Positions 22,746-34,078 are shown, counted from the stretch's first letter. The stretch: 64,000 nt of DNA from Anthoceros angustus (GCA_010909165.1 MU008178.1:880369-944368); one strand, 5' to 3'. Numbers and translations: made by a program. The notes: generated from the sequence alone by a model not told the origin.

Positions 22746-25156
22746 GGGTTTCCTCCCTCACGGGACTCCTCAGTGGCTCTCCCTCGAAGTCCTCCCCGAT
22801 CCTTGACTCGCCGTTGGCCCCTCCTTCCATGGTGAGGTCTCGGGGTGCTTACCTCGATCGCATCGCGCTCCCTCGTTACGCTCCTCGGTTGCTCCTCTCC
22901 GCGCTCCGTCATCTCAAGCAGGGGCCACTAGGGTCCCTGTCTTGTCCCCGTGGCCTTCATCTCCTTGAGCCTTCCGGTCCGTCCGTTTCTGACGTCGAGA
23001 GGCTTCTCGCCTTGGGGCTCGGCGTGGTAATAGGCAAAATGCAGATCGACTTGTTGGTGCCTCTTCCACGTGTGCGGGCACCGATACTCCCTCGCCATAA
23101 GTGTTTGGGCGTCTTTGCCCGGCTTGTTGGGCCACCTCTCCTGCCCGGTTGTGGTGGGCGCGTATCACGCGAGGCTACAAGGCGGCCTCGGTCACCTCCT
23201 GCAGTGCCATTGTTGCTCCCCTCGGCTCCGTCGTTTCCTCCATTGACTTACCGCCATAGGCGGCGTTCCCTTCCGCCTTTCTCGGTGGACCCGGCTTCTT
23301 TTACGCTTCCGATTGCGCTCCTCCGTTCATTACGGCCTTTAGCTCATGACTCCCTCTCCAGTGATCGGATACCTCCGTCAGCTCGGGACTTCCTCCGGCT
23401 CATACAGCAGCAGCGTCCAACTCCTTGGATAGTCGCGATTTTCCTCCGTCTTGAGGCCGGGGGCACTCTGTACATGCTTTCGAGTCGTGGATTCTCTCGT
23501 TGAGAATCACTGCTTTCAAGCGCATCTTGGGTTGTAGCTCCGGCGTGTCCTTCTTGTCCTCCATCTGCTGCGCCTCTCCTTCTACCTCCTGCGGTTGTAC
23601 TCGGAGATCCTCTATCTCCCGTCTTGGCCTTACACTCCATAGCCCTTTGTCGGCCTTGAGTAACCTCATTTTGCTGGCTCTCTCCACGGTTCGATCACGT
23701 GCAGTGATCCGGTCGCTCTTCGGCTTGAGCTCCTTCGCCGCCTTTACAGGCCTCGCCCACTTGGCCTGCTCTGGCGGGCCGCCTCCGCGGTCCGAGCTCT
23801 CTCTGCTTGTGCCGGGGCCTCTTCCGCCTCTGCTGCGCTTCCCTCTTGCACCAAGGTCCTCCGCCCGCTTGGGCCTCTGAGCTTGCTTGTGTTCGCCTGT
23901 GAAGAACCTTAACCAGTCTGCTTGAACCGGGCCTCGCGCTCCGCCACCGGCGTTTCCCTTCCTCGATCCGGCGAGGGACTCCGCCTTTCCTTTGCCCCTC
24001 AGGCGCCTTCACTTGCTCTTGGGTTCCACCATCCTCCTCGGGTGGCCTCCACTTCACAGGTCTTCTCCTGTACCACGAGACCCCAAAGCATTCCGTCCAT
24101 ATGTGGCAGGACTGTGTTTCTTCCACGCGGTGAGGCCCCACAAAGTCCGTAGTGGGGCCGGCATTTCTCGATCCGAGGACCTCCATACCTTGATCCGGAG
24201 TAAGTCGGTTGGGTTCTCGGACCTAATCGGGACCCTCGGGTCACAGTGGTGGTCAGTCTCACCCTCTTTGGCCCTCTTGGCCTCTAACTCCTTTGTGCCC
24301 TCTTTCTCACAGGGCTCGGAGGAGGTGAGGGGTCAGGAGCAAGCTCTTTTGCCCCTTCACAGCCGGGGCAGGACCGGCTCGAGGTGTGCGCGTGACCTCC
24401 ACTCCTTGGGCCACGTCCCTTTCTGCCCTCCTTAGCCTCTTGACCTCTTGCCACTCGTGGGCGGGGTAAGAATCGGCACCTCCCGAGGTCTTTGCGTTGG
24501 TAAGCGGCCGTCTTCCGCCTCTTGGCTCCCTGAGTTCGTCGGGGCTCGGTCGTGGTTGTTGGGCATTGTTACTGCGGTCGGGCCCGCCCTCGGCATCGGC
24601 TCCCTCTGTGCTCGGAGGGCACCAAAGGAGGAAGGGAATCGCCTCCCAAACTTCACAGGTGGTGAGGGGTTCGCTCGCGTATGGAGTCAGGAATCCTCGA
24701 TCGTCCTCCTCCGAGTCAGCTTGGTCTTGAAGGGCGACCCCCACCTCAGGCGCCCTTGCGCTCTACGCGGGGCCTCCGGCCCCTTCCGGGCGCCCTCAAG
24801 CTCTCCCTCCTTGAGCTCGAAATGTCCCCATACATGAATCGGTATGGGGTCGGCGATAAGGCTTCTCGCTCCTTAGCTTCGTGCCTCTGGACAGGCGAAG
24901 ATAATCCTTCCCAGTCCGCTCTCTTCCCATTGGGCGCGAGAATACCAGGTTATCACCAAGGTGATCCACCTTGGTGGCGAGTTCAATGGACAATGATCCG
25001 GGCTACCGCCCTTACTCGTATCCGGCGGATCGGATATCAACCATCCGTTGGTTGTCATGCGTTCGAGCCTCGGCCGCGTGGCGGCCCTATCTTCCCGCCT
25101 TAAGGGGCTCGCGCCCCTTCTTCCTCCTTGGGCGGTTGTAGGCCATCCTCGGGACC

Positions 25157-25401
25157 TCAAGGTCCGCCTCGGGTCCTCCGGAGGTTCTTGGATCGGACCT
25201 CCTTGTTGATCGCCTTGACATCTTCGGGCAAACTCCGGACTAGAGTAGCGTTGTCAAAGGTCCGGACCATTTGGAACACGTCCGGATACTCCTGCACCAA
25301 TTCCTGCTTCCTCCGGCCGGGGCCGAAGTCCGGATAGCGCGGGTCACAATGTTGCGCTCCACGAGGTCCATGGCTCCCAGTTTCCGGCTTTTGGGTGCCA
25401 T
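25157..25401 (-). pseudogene. LTR-embedded conserved ORF (MAPKS block), solo-LTR copy
   Basis: The minus strand starts MAPKSRKLGAMD and VERNIVTR, then after one frameshift reads YPDFGPGRRKQELVQEYPDV, FQMVRTFDN and LVRSLPEDVKAINKEVRS. Its start lies ~625 bp inside the LTR. The same peptide blocks appear in the sense strand of the other two LTRs at the same position. I do not recognise the protein. It is charged and lacks membrane segments. Conserved peptide blocks continue through the LTR in changing frames (ELATKVDHLGDNL, EPLTTCEVWEAIPF, QPKMRLKAVILNERIHD), suggesting one long LTR-encoded protein. Confidence 0.5.
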
Positions 25402-26025
25402 TGCTTCTCCTCCTCTTGTTCTTTGTAGGCTGCTGGCGAGGTCCGGCAGCGATGTTCCTCCTTCGCCCGCGTTGCTCCAACCTTGCGGTGCGCGCTCTAA
25501 GTGGCGCCCAATAGCGCGAGCGGATTGCGGGCGCAAGGGGATGAGGATTGCAGGCTGCGTGAGACCTCCCTCCTTGGCGCTTGTGGAAAGTAGCTGGCGG
25601 AAGGCGCCTCTTCGTTGTCTAGCGCGAGGTGCATGGCTTACTCGACCCTCGCTTCGCTTACTCGGCCACCGCCGCGCGGCCAGGCGTGAATACTATGCGG
25701 CCTGCAGCAGGTTACGGTCTGGCCTCTGCATGCCCGACCTCCACTCGGGGCCGTCCACGTGGCGCCGCCTCGTCATCCTCACGCCTCGCTCCTGGGTTAC
25801 TTTCACTGGCGTACTTATCCTATTTTGACACTGGGTGGGTTCGGACTTATCCGTTACTCGGCGTGGGAGCTTGCCATAGTGTCGGGGTCCGTTGTTCACT
25901 CCAGTCGGAGTATACTCGAGCCTCGTCCGGCGCTACCCCAATTTATTCCTCCTTTTAGCCTTATTTATCCTTCAATCCTAAAAACAAACCCTACTTATTT
26001 TAACTCCTGCAGTGCATAGCCCACA

Positions 26026-27060
26026 GTATCCTGACTGCCTGCAGCATCCCATCTCCACCAGCTGAGGGCATCTGATTACATGCTTGTTTGGATATCTCGC
26101 CATGAAGAGGATACCTGGCCATCTCAATGACCCACTCTGGCATTTCCTTCAATTTCTCACCCCTAGATGCGTGTTCAGGCTTCAATTTTGATCGAGGCAC
26201 CTCATGGTACGGCGATTGTGGCACCCTGGACACCTCTGAGTCTTGTCCAGATGTTGGCAGCAGCGATGCAAGGGGCTCACGTCTACATCTCACTTGCCTC
26301 ATCACGGCCTGCATCTCGCCAGGGACAGCAGATGTCGTGAAAATCGACATGGGGGCACTTCCCCCGCAAACGCAGCCAGGAGTTCGTCCATCCCCATGCG
26401 CCGAAGTGACGGCTGATGCAATCCCATCCCACTGTCTTGCAGCCCTCCCAGAACACGGCGCACTGCGGCGGCGCCATCCCATCCCCACGCCACGGGTGCG
26501 GCCGACGCCCATCTCTTTGCTTGGCCCTTTGCCCCTACCACGTGACCTGCCACGAGAAGATTCCCTTGCCCCTTTCCCACGCGCCCCACGTCCAGGGTCC
26601 TCCTCCTCTACCACCCTGCACGGTCCTGAATGATTTCTTGCTAAAGATACATAGGGAGACTTCCCACACTTGCCTCATCCTCGCACAATACTGCTAGTGC
26701 ATTCGACGGCATATTGGCTCTCGGAATCTGCATCAGATAGCTCTTTCTCGAGAACGTGAGTTGCCTCCATCCTTCTGGATTTGAGCTTGCTCCATTTCTC
26801 CCTCAAGCGGCGCACCCAACATTGCTTTTGCACCCAACAAGTTCACCGCTATTCACACCTTGTGAGTCCTCGAGCCCCATACCACCGCGTACGCAGCGCT
26901 GGCGTCTCCACATGTGAGCTGTTGTTGCCAAGCATAATGTCACATGTTGCCTCGCTTGAAATATCGGCTTCTGTGTTTGGGCATCCGAACATGAGCGAGT
27001 AGCAGATTGCGGCAAAGACACAAATCAAGATATGCAGCCATGCCTGAGAAGCAAGCAAAA
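26026..27060 (-). pseudogene. Possible host-gene coding sequence, upstream side of the solo LTR
   Basis: Minus-strand frame 26000-26614 (its last codons run into the LTR) has an Arg/Gly-rich N-terminal half (GRSRGRGKGPSKEMG), then a more typical protein segment with KLKPEHASRGEKLKEMPEWV and EMARYPLHGEISKQACNQMP. A second minus-strand frame at 26849-27058 starts MLASQAWLHILICVFAAICY, signal-peptide-like, with several later Cys. A GTGTGA donor-like site follows its last codons, so they could be exons of one gene. I recognise neither. E2F-type motifs lie ~190-240 bp upstream. The gene, if real, is cut by the solo LTR. Confidence 0.3.
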
Positions 27061-27242
27061 AGCAACAGACAAAGGTGGAGTATTGTGTTGTAGTTCTGTC
27101 TCCTGTACCTTGACCTCACTGTACAATGTCGCGACTATCCGCGCTGTAAAACCCGGGTCAGATGCGCTATGAAGTGGCTGCTGTAAACCTAAAGGCAAAG
27201 ACGTATCGATTAGGAAGACGGGGTAACGGCTACCTGGCCACG

Positions 27243-27293
27243 GGCGGGAATGCAACCGAGGTACTAGACCCCGCTCAAAGCTTTGGCGGGAAA
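27243..27293. promoter_or_regulatory. E2F-type binding motifs
   Basis: TTTGGCGGGAAA at 27,282-27,293 matches the classic E2F site exactly. A second GGCGGGAA lies at 27,243-27,250. In plants such sites mark promoters of S-phase and replication genes. The nearest candidate gene is the minus-strand frame starting at 27,058. Binding is not shown by sequence alone. Confidence 0.45.
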
Positions 27294-27479
27294 GGACGGG
27301 CTCGGAACGCAGTTAAGTTTTAGCTGTCGGTTTTGTACAATGGTGGCAGCCGGAGAGCTCCCGTGAAAAAACGCGTTGCTAGCATATACAGTACAAAGTA
27401 TGAGAAGCATTCAGTCTGTTGCTTGCAGGAATGCCAACACTGGCAACACAATTTTGTTTCCGTCTGACATCTTGAAAAC

Positions 27480-27565
27480 ACGGAAAGGCAAAAGGCTCGG
27501 AAAGGCAGAAAGGCTTAGGAAAACAGAATGGCTCGGAAAACCTGTAGAATGGCTCGGGAAAGGCA
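27480..27565. repeat. Short imperfect tandem repeats GGCTCGGAAAGGCAGAA
   Basis: Five or six imperfect units of 14-18 bp built from GGCTCGGAAA, GGCAAAA and AGAATGGCTCGG. No coding role is apparent. Confidence 0.6.
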
Positions 27566-27613
27566 TGAGGCAACCTTTAGTCACAGTTTAATGATGGCTT
27601 TATTGCAACAATG

Positions 27614-27663
27614 AGACTCGTAAGTTTCCGACTGGCAATTGCCAGTCGGAAACTTACGAGTCT
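27614..27663. repeat. Perfect 50-bp palindrome
   Basis: The 25 bases 27,614-27,638 are followed immediately, with no spacer, by their exact reverse complement at 27,639-27,663. The centre is GGCAATTGCC. This could extrude as a cruciform or fold as a hairpin in RNA. Confidence 0.98.
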
Positions 27664-28064
27664 TCCTAGCCAAGTTTGCTGCAGCCTGTTTGTTTCCATC
27701 TGAACCACAAGAGAAAAGTAAACACGTGCAAATTGTAACGGCTGAGTATCCTGACCAAGGTAGATTGCGAAATCCTAAAAAAGTATAGCACATCACCATC
27801 ACTGGTGCGGTTTCGTTTGGTCTACTCGTGATTAATTTAATTTAGCCAGCGCTCCAAGAACACAAAGTCTGCAAGGCATAATTCTAGCAAATCAAGCCTC
27901 ACGGCAGAACTTTGATAAGATTGCGGAAGAGCGGAGTGCAAGTCGTTCGATTAAGGTCCTCCACACTCCAGACAGAGGAATCACCACGCCTCCTCGCGAG
28001 AGCTCCAAGTTCAGTGGGAATCACCACGCCTCCTGGTGACAGCATTCCAAGGTTTTTAGAGGCG

Positions 28065-28150
28065 CGAGCTCGCGCCTCGCGCCTAGCCTAGCCTCGCGCC
28101 TCGCACCTAGCCTAGCCTCGCGCCTCGCGCCTCGCGCCTCGCGCCTAGAT
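28065..28150. repeat. GC-rich minisatellite, second locus
   Basis: The CTCGCGCCTAGCCTAGCCTC motif of 18,938-19,112 recurs here for about 85 bp, ending in four CTCGCGC units. Confidence 0.9.
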
Positions 28151-28885
28151 CTGAGGCCCTAGACCCCATATATCTAAGCCGACACATTTTCTAGTACAAC
28201 CCAGAGAAACATGTCGACCCATGGCCCCAACAGTCCCCGAAGCTGTAAGGTCACTTGTCCTCATGACAATGCGGGACCTATCCCTTGGTGAGGCTACTAC
28301 AGATAAGGTAGTTTCTCAGATTTGTAAAGGCTGAAATCAATTAAAACTTACAATAGACAGTGAATATTCCCCGAGTGCGCACTGTGACCTATCTCGTGAG
28401 GATGATATTGGGGCCGAGGTATGTTAACCCCAAAATGTTGAAGGGGGTTTTCCCTTGTTTTGAGGGAATTACTGTTTATAAGTAATAAGTAATTGAGGAA
28501 ACACCCCTTCCATATGTTCTTGCACTGTAACTAGTTGGTGATCCTAGTCAGGAAGGGAGGGAGGGTGCTAGCTAAAGCCTATAGCTACGTGGCACCGAAT
28601 TCGAAGCTGGGTATGGAGCTGGTCCGGAACAAGACGTTGGTGAAGATTTGGAGTCTACCACGTGGGGCGAGCTTTTCACCTCCTTCTCTATCCTCGATCG
28701 CAGACTGATGGCCATCCTATAGGAGCTGTACATGTGGAAGTGCATAAAAACAAGCTTGGCACATATGAGAAGATTATCATTCCTGACCTAGTGAAGGCGA
28801 GTGTCAGAAGATGAGGCCTGCAGATGGCGTAACATCCTCGTGGTGTCATGGAAGGCATTGAGGAGATACCAAATTAGAACCCTTT
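28150..28885. other. Unresolved segment left of the copia element
   Basis: No domain found. Frames are short. The last part (28,785-28,885) precedes a possible exon and ends TTTTTGCAG, compatible with a splice acceptor for the next feature. Confidence 0.2.
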
Positions 28886-29083
28886 TTGCAGCAGGACCTA
28901 GATGACTCTTCCTCGAATGCCAATTTGGAGGCAGTGCAAGTGCTGAGAGCTGCCTTGCTAGCTTCAATTGAATCAGTGGTTGCTGCTGATAACTCAATTT
29001 GTGTAGGGTGTTGTGTGGATTCGGAAGGTGCCCGCAGATCTGAAGAATTGGTGAAAGCTCTGTTGGTTGCGGGCTCATCATAG
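28886..29083 (+). pseudogene. Possible captured host exon (C-terminal 65 aa)
   Basis: The frame reads QQDLDDSSSNANLEAVQVLR, then ALLASIESVVAADNS and ARRSEELVKALLVAGSS before a stop. It is preceded by TTTTTGCAG, a good acceptor. It is balanced, helix-rich and unlike the surrounding retroelement. The gag fragment starts right after it. I do not recognise the parent protein. It may be the last exon of a host gene or a piece carried by the retroelement. Confidence 0.3.
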
Positions 29084-29085
29084 GT

Positions 29086-29698
29086 ACGTAGTCAAATGAC
29101 AGACTTGCAACATACAAAAACTTGAAGATGAAAGAAGGAGAATCCATTGAAAAACACGACTACCTTCGGATCCCTAAGTCTCCAAGTTTGAAAGTCTGCC
29201 GAGGATAGTGTGAAGGACCAGCTCTCATTCATTTCATGATGTCACTCCACGAATCTTGGGCACATTTTGACCTCATTCAACACCTCTACAAAACTACGGA
29301 AGATTGCCCAGTGCGGTGTTGATCTCCCAAAACAACATTTGCGTGGTGGGAGCTCTTCTTCGTGAAGAAGTCACAAGAGGACAATTCAAACGTCGTCCGT
29401 AAACAGCAAGCTTTGTACACTAACAACAAAGGAAAGGGCAAGAAGCCCAACTTGAGGTAGACAAAATACCTCGGTGCTAGTAGCTCAAGGAGCCTCTACA
29501 CCAAGAAGCCCAAGAAGGCTGGAAAGTGCCACGTGCCAAATTCCGAGGCCATTGGGAGTCCGAGTGTCGAAAAAAGCGGTCAGTACCTGAGGAGGGCAAC
29601 TCCACTTCGAGACACATGTTGTGGTGACTAACAAGGCTGGCTGCACCCCTCACGTAGGGACCAGGAGTTTTCCTACCCTCTTGCTAACCCCATGCTCC
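29086..29698 (+). pseudogene. Truncated Ty1/copia gag copy (C-terminal half)
   Basis: Nearly identical to 31,035-31,680, the C-terminal half of the copia gag, including the Lys-rich segment and the zinc-knuckle region. It lacks the N-terminal half found at 30,800-31,030. It ends abruptly inside AAATACTCAA (29,699-29,708), where it is joined to an LTR end. Several 1-3 bp indels break the frame. Confidence 0.85.
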
Positions 29699-29749
29699 AA
29701 ATACTCAATTGGTTTGCACCATTTCCATATTTCGTAATGGTATCGAGCA
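29699..29749 (+). mobile_element. Copia LTR 3' end and primer binding site
   Basis: 29,699-29,737 matches the last ~39 bp of the copia LTRs near 53.75 and 54.80 kb. It is followed by TGGTATCGAGC at 29,738-29,748, one base short of the usual copia primer binding site complementary to initiator tRNA-Met (TGGTATCAGAGC). The 5' remainder of the LTR is missing. This marks the start of the internal region of the copia element. Confidence 0.85.
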
Positions 29750-30790
29750 ATGCTAGGTGCGATTGCATTCACAAGAATGCACATTAAATTGTGCACATGT
29801 TGATGTGCATAAATGTTCTTTGTGTTTGTTTCTTGATTAGAAATTAGTTTCTAATAAGAAATCAAGAAAATGTTTGAGAAACCTTTTGTAGCTATTTTTT
29901 TGATTTGTTAATAGAAATTTTGCATTTCTAGGAGCCGTTCTAAGCGCATCTCGATTGTTGCAAAGCAATCATCATCGACACGCTAGAACGATGCAAATAT
30001 CTTTATAAAATCATATAAAATTACAATATGTTTCTTGGAATTTTCCAAAACACAGAATTCGCCAAATGAATGGCCGATCCTCGGGCAGGCGGAGGCTGGA
30101 TGGCGCCAAATACAACATGGTGCAAGAGAACGCGTGAGAAGAACTCTGCGATCTTCACCATCGCGCGCCCCTCGAGGACTCCACAATCTCCCAAATGTGC
30201 AACCGCCATTGTTGGTAGCGCAATCCTCGGGTTTCCTAACCACAAGCGTAGCACCACATACCATCACACATTTAAGTTCTAGACTAGAATCACAATGACA
30301 TGTAGATGACGTTTTGAAACATAAGTCGAAAGCTTGTCTTTCGAGGACTTACAATCGTTCTTTGGATCAGTTGGTCACTTGGATTCAAATTGCTTGCTTT
30401 GTTGAGGCTGCTCTTCTTGCTAACCACGCAATCGGAGGGACACTTGTAAGCATGCTACAAAAACTAACAAGCATCACAAATTTGAGAATCCAAACTCGTG
30501 TCCATCCATGACCTATTCCTTTAATCGGAGATTAGGAAACACAACATAAGGGAAAAGGTAGATAGGAGTTGGTCAATTTGCAGGTGACCAACGATCGAAC
30601 CCATCTTACCTCAGAAAGCTGCATTTGCAGCCCATCCTGATACGCGTGCATCATCACTCTTCTCGAATCCTCACACTGTTAGCTTGCACAGTCACAGTGC
30701 ATTAGAAATTCATCCATAAAATCCTCCGTGAGGGGACTAACATCCTAAACATGGGTGACTCTAATTTAGCGGGAGGATTCAAAGAGAAGG
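29750..30790 (+). other. Copia leader with inverted repeat
   Basis: Untranslated leader between the primer binding site and gag. TTTCTTGATT at 29,829-29,838 pairs with AATCAAGAAA at 29,860-29,869, and the loop holds a second short inverted repeat (TTAGAAATTAGTTTCTAA). Such a structure could act in RNA packaging or dimerisation, by analogy only. Short frames (for example plus 30314-30511) have no known domain. Confidence 0.5.
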
Positions 30791-30799
30791 ATAGATTCA

Positions 30800-31690
30800 T
30801 GAGATTATGACATCTGGGTACTTAGAATGCGTGGTGCCCTTCAAAACAAGCGAGTGGCCTTGGGTTCATGGGACGTCAAAGTCTCCCAGATGGCACCCCT
30901 CCGATCAGGCACTTGATGCTTGGACCACAAAGGATGAGGGCAGTTCCTCCTACGGAGTGGTCTCGGCCCGACATGTTGAGACAGACCTCAGTTCAAAACC
31001 TCATATTTGGACGGCTCCAAAGTCTATTTTTGGGCGATGACACAAGTCAAATGACAGACTTGCAACATACAAAAACTTGAAGATGAAAGAAGGAGAATCC
31101 ATTGAAAACACGACTACCTTCGGATCCCTAAGTCTCCAAGTTTGAAAGTCTGCCGAGGATAGTGTGAAGGACCAGCTCTCATTCATTTCATGATGTCACT
31201 CCACGAATCTTGGGCACATTTTGACCTCATTCAACACCTCTACAAAAACTACGGAAGATTGCCCAGTGCGGTGTTGATCTCCCAAAACAACATTTGCGAA
31301 TTAGTGGGAGCTCTTCTTCGTGAAGAAGTCACAAGAGGACAATTCAAACGTCGTCCGTAAACAGCAAGCTTTGTACACTAACAACAAAGGAAAGGCAAGA
31401 AGCCCAACTTGAGGTAGACAAAATACCTCGGTGCTAGTAGCTCAAGGAGCCTCTACACCAAGAAGCCAAGAAGGCTGGAAAGTGCCACCGTGCCAAATTC
31501 CAGGCCATTGGGAGTCTGAGTGTCGAAAGAAGCAGTCCGGAGTACCTCGCAAGGAGGGCAACTCCACTTCTCAGACACATGTTGTGGTGACTAACAAGGC
31601 TACCGCAGCCCTCACTGTAGGGACCAGGAGTTTTCCTACCCTCTTGCTAACCCCACATGCTTGTCTCGCAAATACTCAAGGCAAACCCAT
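30800..31690 (+). pseudogene. Ty1/copia gag with CCHC zinc knuckle
   Basis: The N-terminal half reads ALDAWTTKDE near 30,910 and TDLQHTKT near 31,060. The middle has DQLSFI, LMSLHESWAHFDLI and REEVTRGQFKR. Near 31,482-31,530 a zinc-knuckle (C-x2-C-x4-H-x4-C) is recognisable as PPCQIPGHWESECRKK, one base out of frame. Family role: capsid protein that packages element RNA. Frameshifts make the current frame non-functional. Confidence 0.8.
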
Positions 31691-34078
31691 ACAGAGTGGT
31701 TCCTTGATACAGTAACAAGACATCTGCTTTTAAGTTCATTCGTACATACAAAGTTAGTTCACAATGATTTGTTTACCTAGGTGATTTATAGTAGGCTTGC
31801 GTGCTCGGTGTTGGCACTGTTACCGTCCCTTCGTGCATCACACTCTTGCTTACGATGTGTATCATGTGCCCGAAATGACAAGAAACTTGATTGTTAGAAG
31901 GTTGAACATGGATAATCAAAGTCACATCCTCTTCACTCCGGCTGAATGTAGGATTATAGATGCTTTTGATCATCGCAAAATCCTAGCCTATGGATCATCC
32001 GACCATGATCTCTTTAGACTACACCACATGCCAAGGCTAGCCTAGCTTCAAGGTCGCTCGAGAGCAAAGCAAGAAGAACAAGCTAGGTTATGGCATGCAC
32101 GCTTAGGTCACCCTCACAACAAAGTTGCAAAAACTAGCTAGTGACTGTGACTGATGGTAAAATTGGCGCTTGCCATCCTTACCTCTCCGTGAAGCCTGTG
32201 CTGTCCAAACGTCATCAAGCAGCCTTCAAGAACAAGACTCCTCACGAGCTTCCAAGTGCTTGAACTTGTGCACATCGACATATGTGGGCCACTCTCGCCC
32301 TCAAGGTGGTGGCCGATACTTCCTTACATTTGACAAGACGAGATTTGTCATGGCTTACATCTTGAAAGCTAAAAGTGAATGCTTCTCTCGCTCAAAGACT
32401 ACATGAAACTTGCAGAGATGGACAGGAAAATCACCGAAAGTCCTACGCCCGCATAATGGTGGAGAATTCACATCTAACGAATTCCGCACTCACCGCAAGG
32501 ACCGAAGGATAGGCGTACAACTTACGTTGTTGCCGCAGCACGTGGCGCCGAGCGCTTGAATGACACCCAGCAGAGATGGTCTCCTCTATGCTCACCAAGC
32601 CTCCCACCATCTCATCGGGTCAAGCCCTGAGTTTGTATGTAAGCTGAATAATCTCAGATTGGATGCATCGCCGCCATCCCTAAGGCGCTTTAACAACCGT
32701 TAGCTGCTAAGGCCAAGAAGTACCTCATGATAGGATACATCAAGGTATAAAAGCTTATGATGACGCACTTTAACAAGGTGGTCTATGCACGGAGTGTGAC
32801 CTTTGATGAAGGTCGAACTTGGCGACAAGTGGGAGCTACTCCCCACAGAGGACTTGATCTTTCCGCCTTTGCCCCGACGCCACTGCTTTTCGATGATTCC
32901 GCTCTTGCGGAGATTGCTCCCGCAGGGGGAAGAATAACAAGAAAATGATGCTCATGAGCAAGGAGATGAACCCGAAAAATTTTGGTCGAACATTTGCAAA
33001 GTAAGAACCTCCTCCAGCCTGCGTAACCTCAACCAACGTGACCTTTTACCCGATCCACTGACTCGATCCACATTGAGGAGGATGAGGTCAAGATGCTCAT
33101 CTTCGACATGAGAGGTTGAACTTTGAGATTCAATCTCAAGCCCACCACAACCCCGAGCCCGTTATCCCTGCAAGAGATAGACGGCACCAGACATTACCAC
33201 CATGTGGACTTTAGAAACTAATACCAATGCAGCCACTGGATCCTATCGAACCTCAATCCTACGAAGAAGCTCTTGGCACAATCGATGTTGCAGAGTGGAA
33301 AGGCAATTCAATTAGAATATGATTCACTGATCAAAATGGAACATGGGAACTAGCTAAGTTACCTCGGACGTAAGGTGGTGTTGCAAGTAGGTCTTCAAAT
33401 AGAAGGTAAAGGCGATGGAAGCTTTGATAGGTACAAAGCACGACTTGTAGCTCGTGGCTTTGCAAGTGCCCCAGTCTCGATTATCAAACATATGCTCTGT
33501 GATGAAGCCGGGCCACCTTTCGTTAACTGCTGGCAAAAGACATCAAGACTACGAGTTAGACATGTTTGATGTAAAGACCGCATTTTACATGGCAAGTTGG
33601 ACACCAAATCATGCAGAACTGTGATACGTAAGTAAAAGGCAAGGAAGATCATGTCTTGCGCTAATAAAACCCTCTATGGCTCAAGCAATCAGCATTAGAG
33701 TGGAATTCCGGATGAAGAATCATGGCACTTGGATTCGTGAAATGTGTTTTGCAGTTAAAGAACCTCAATGTTTATGATCCGTGATTAGCTATCTCGCAGT
33801 TGTATGTTGATGATTTGATTCTATCCTCGCAATAGCCCCACATTCATCACCAAAGTTAACAAGTCGCTATCTACCAAGTTTGAAATGACTAACCTTGGAG
33901 CACTTCGTGAGCCTCGGAACTTATTCAGAGGGATAGAAAAATGATCTATATCTCTCACATACCGACACTGTTAGAATGTCTTTCTTGGCTTGAAGGATGC
34001 AAATCCAACAAGCGACTCCACCGCCATCCGACTGAAATTTAAAGTCCATGTGTCCTAAACCAAAAAGGACATAGAAGA
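31690..34078 (+). pseudogene. Ty1/copia pol, 5' part (integrase and RT), cut by a nested element
   Basis: Recognisable in order: the pre-integrase zone (LFRLHHMPRLA, then WHARLGHPHNKV near 32,090), integrase core pieces (HIDICGPLSPQGGGRYFLTF near 32,270-32,340, GGEFTSNEFRTH near 32,460), and RT pieces (NGTWELAKLP near 33,340, SFDRYKARLVARGFA near 33,420-33,470, LYVDDLILSS near 33,800, which is the catalytic motif). Pol stops at 34,078 and resumes at ~51,290 beyond the nested gypsy element. Many small frameshifts are present. Confidence 0.85.

Larger units (their letters stand above)
21623..26025 (-). mobile_element. Solo LTR (4.4 kb) of a giant-LTR Ty3/gypsy family
   Basis: Read on the minus strand, it starts TGTGGGCTATGCACTGCAGG and ends GTCACGCCACA, the same ends as both LTRs of the nested element at 34,079-51,284, and it is colinear with them over its full length. 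No pol lies beside it, so it is a solo LTR, the usual product of LTR-LTR recombination. GTAT flanks both ends (21,619-21,622 and 26,026-26,029), consistent with a 4-5 bp target-site duplication. It has one copy of the internal ~0.6-kb unit, against two and three in the other LTRs. A 229-aa antisense frame (plus 22814-23503) is probably GC-driven. Confidence 0.9.
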
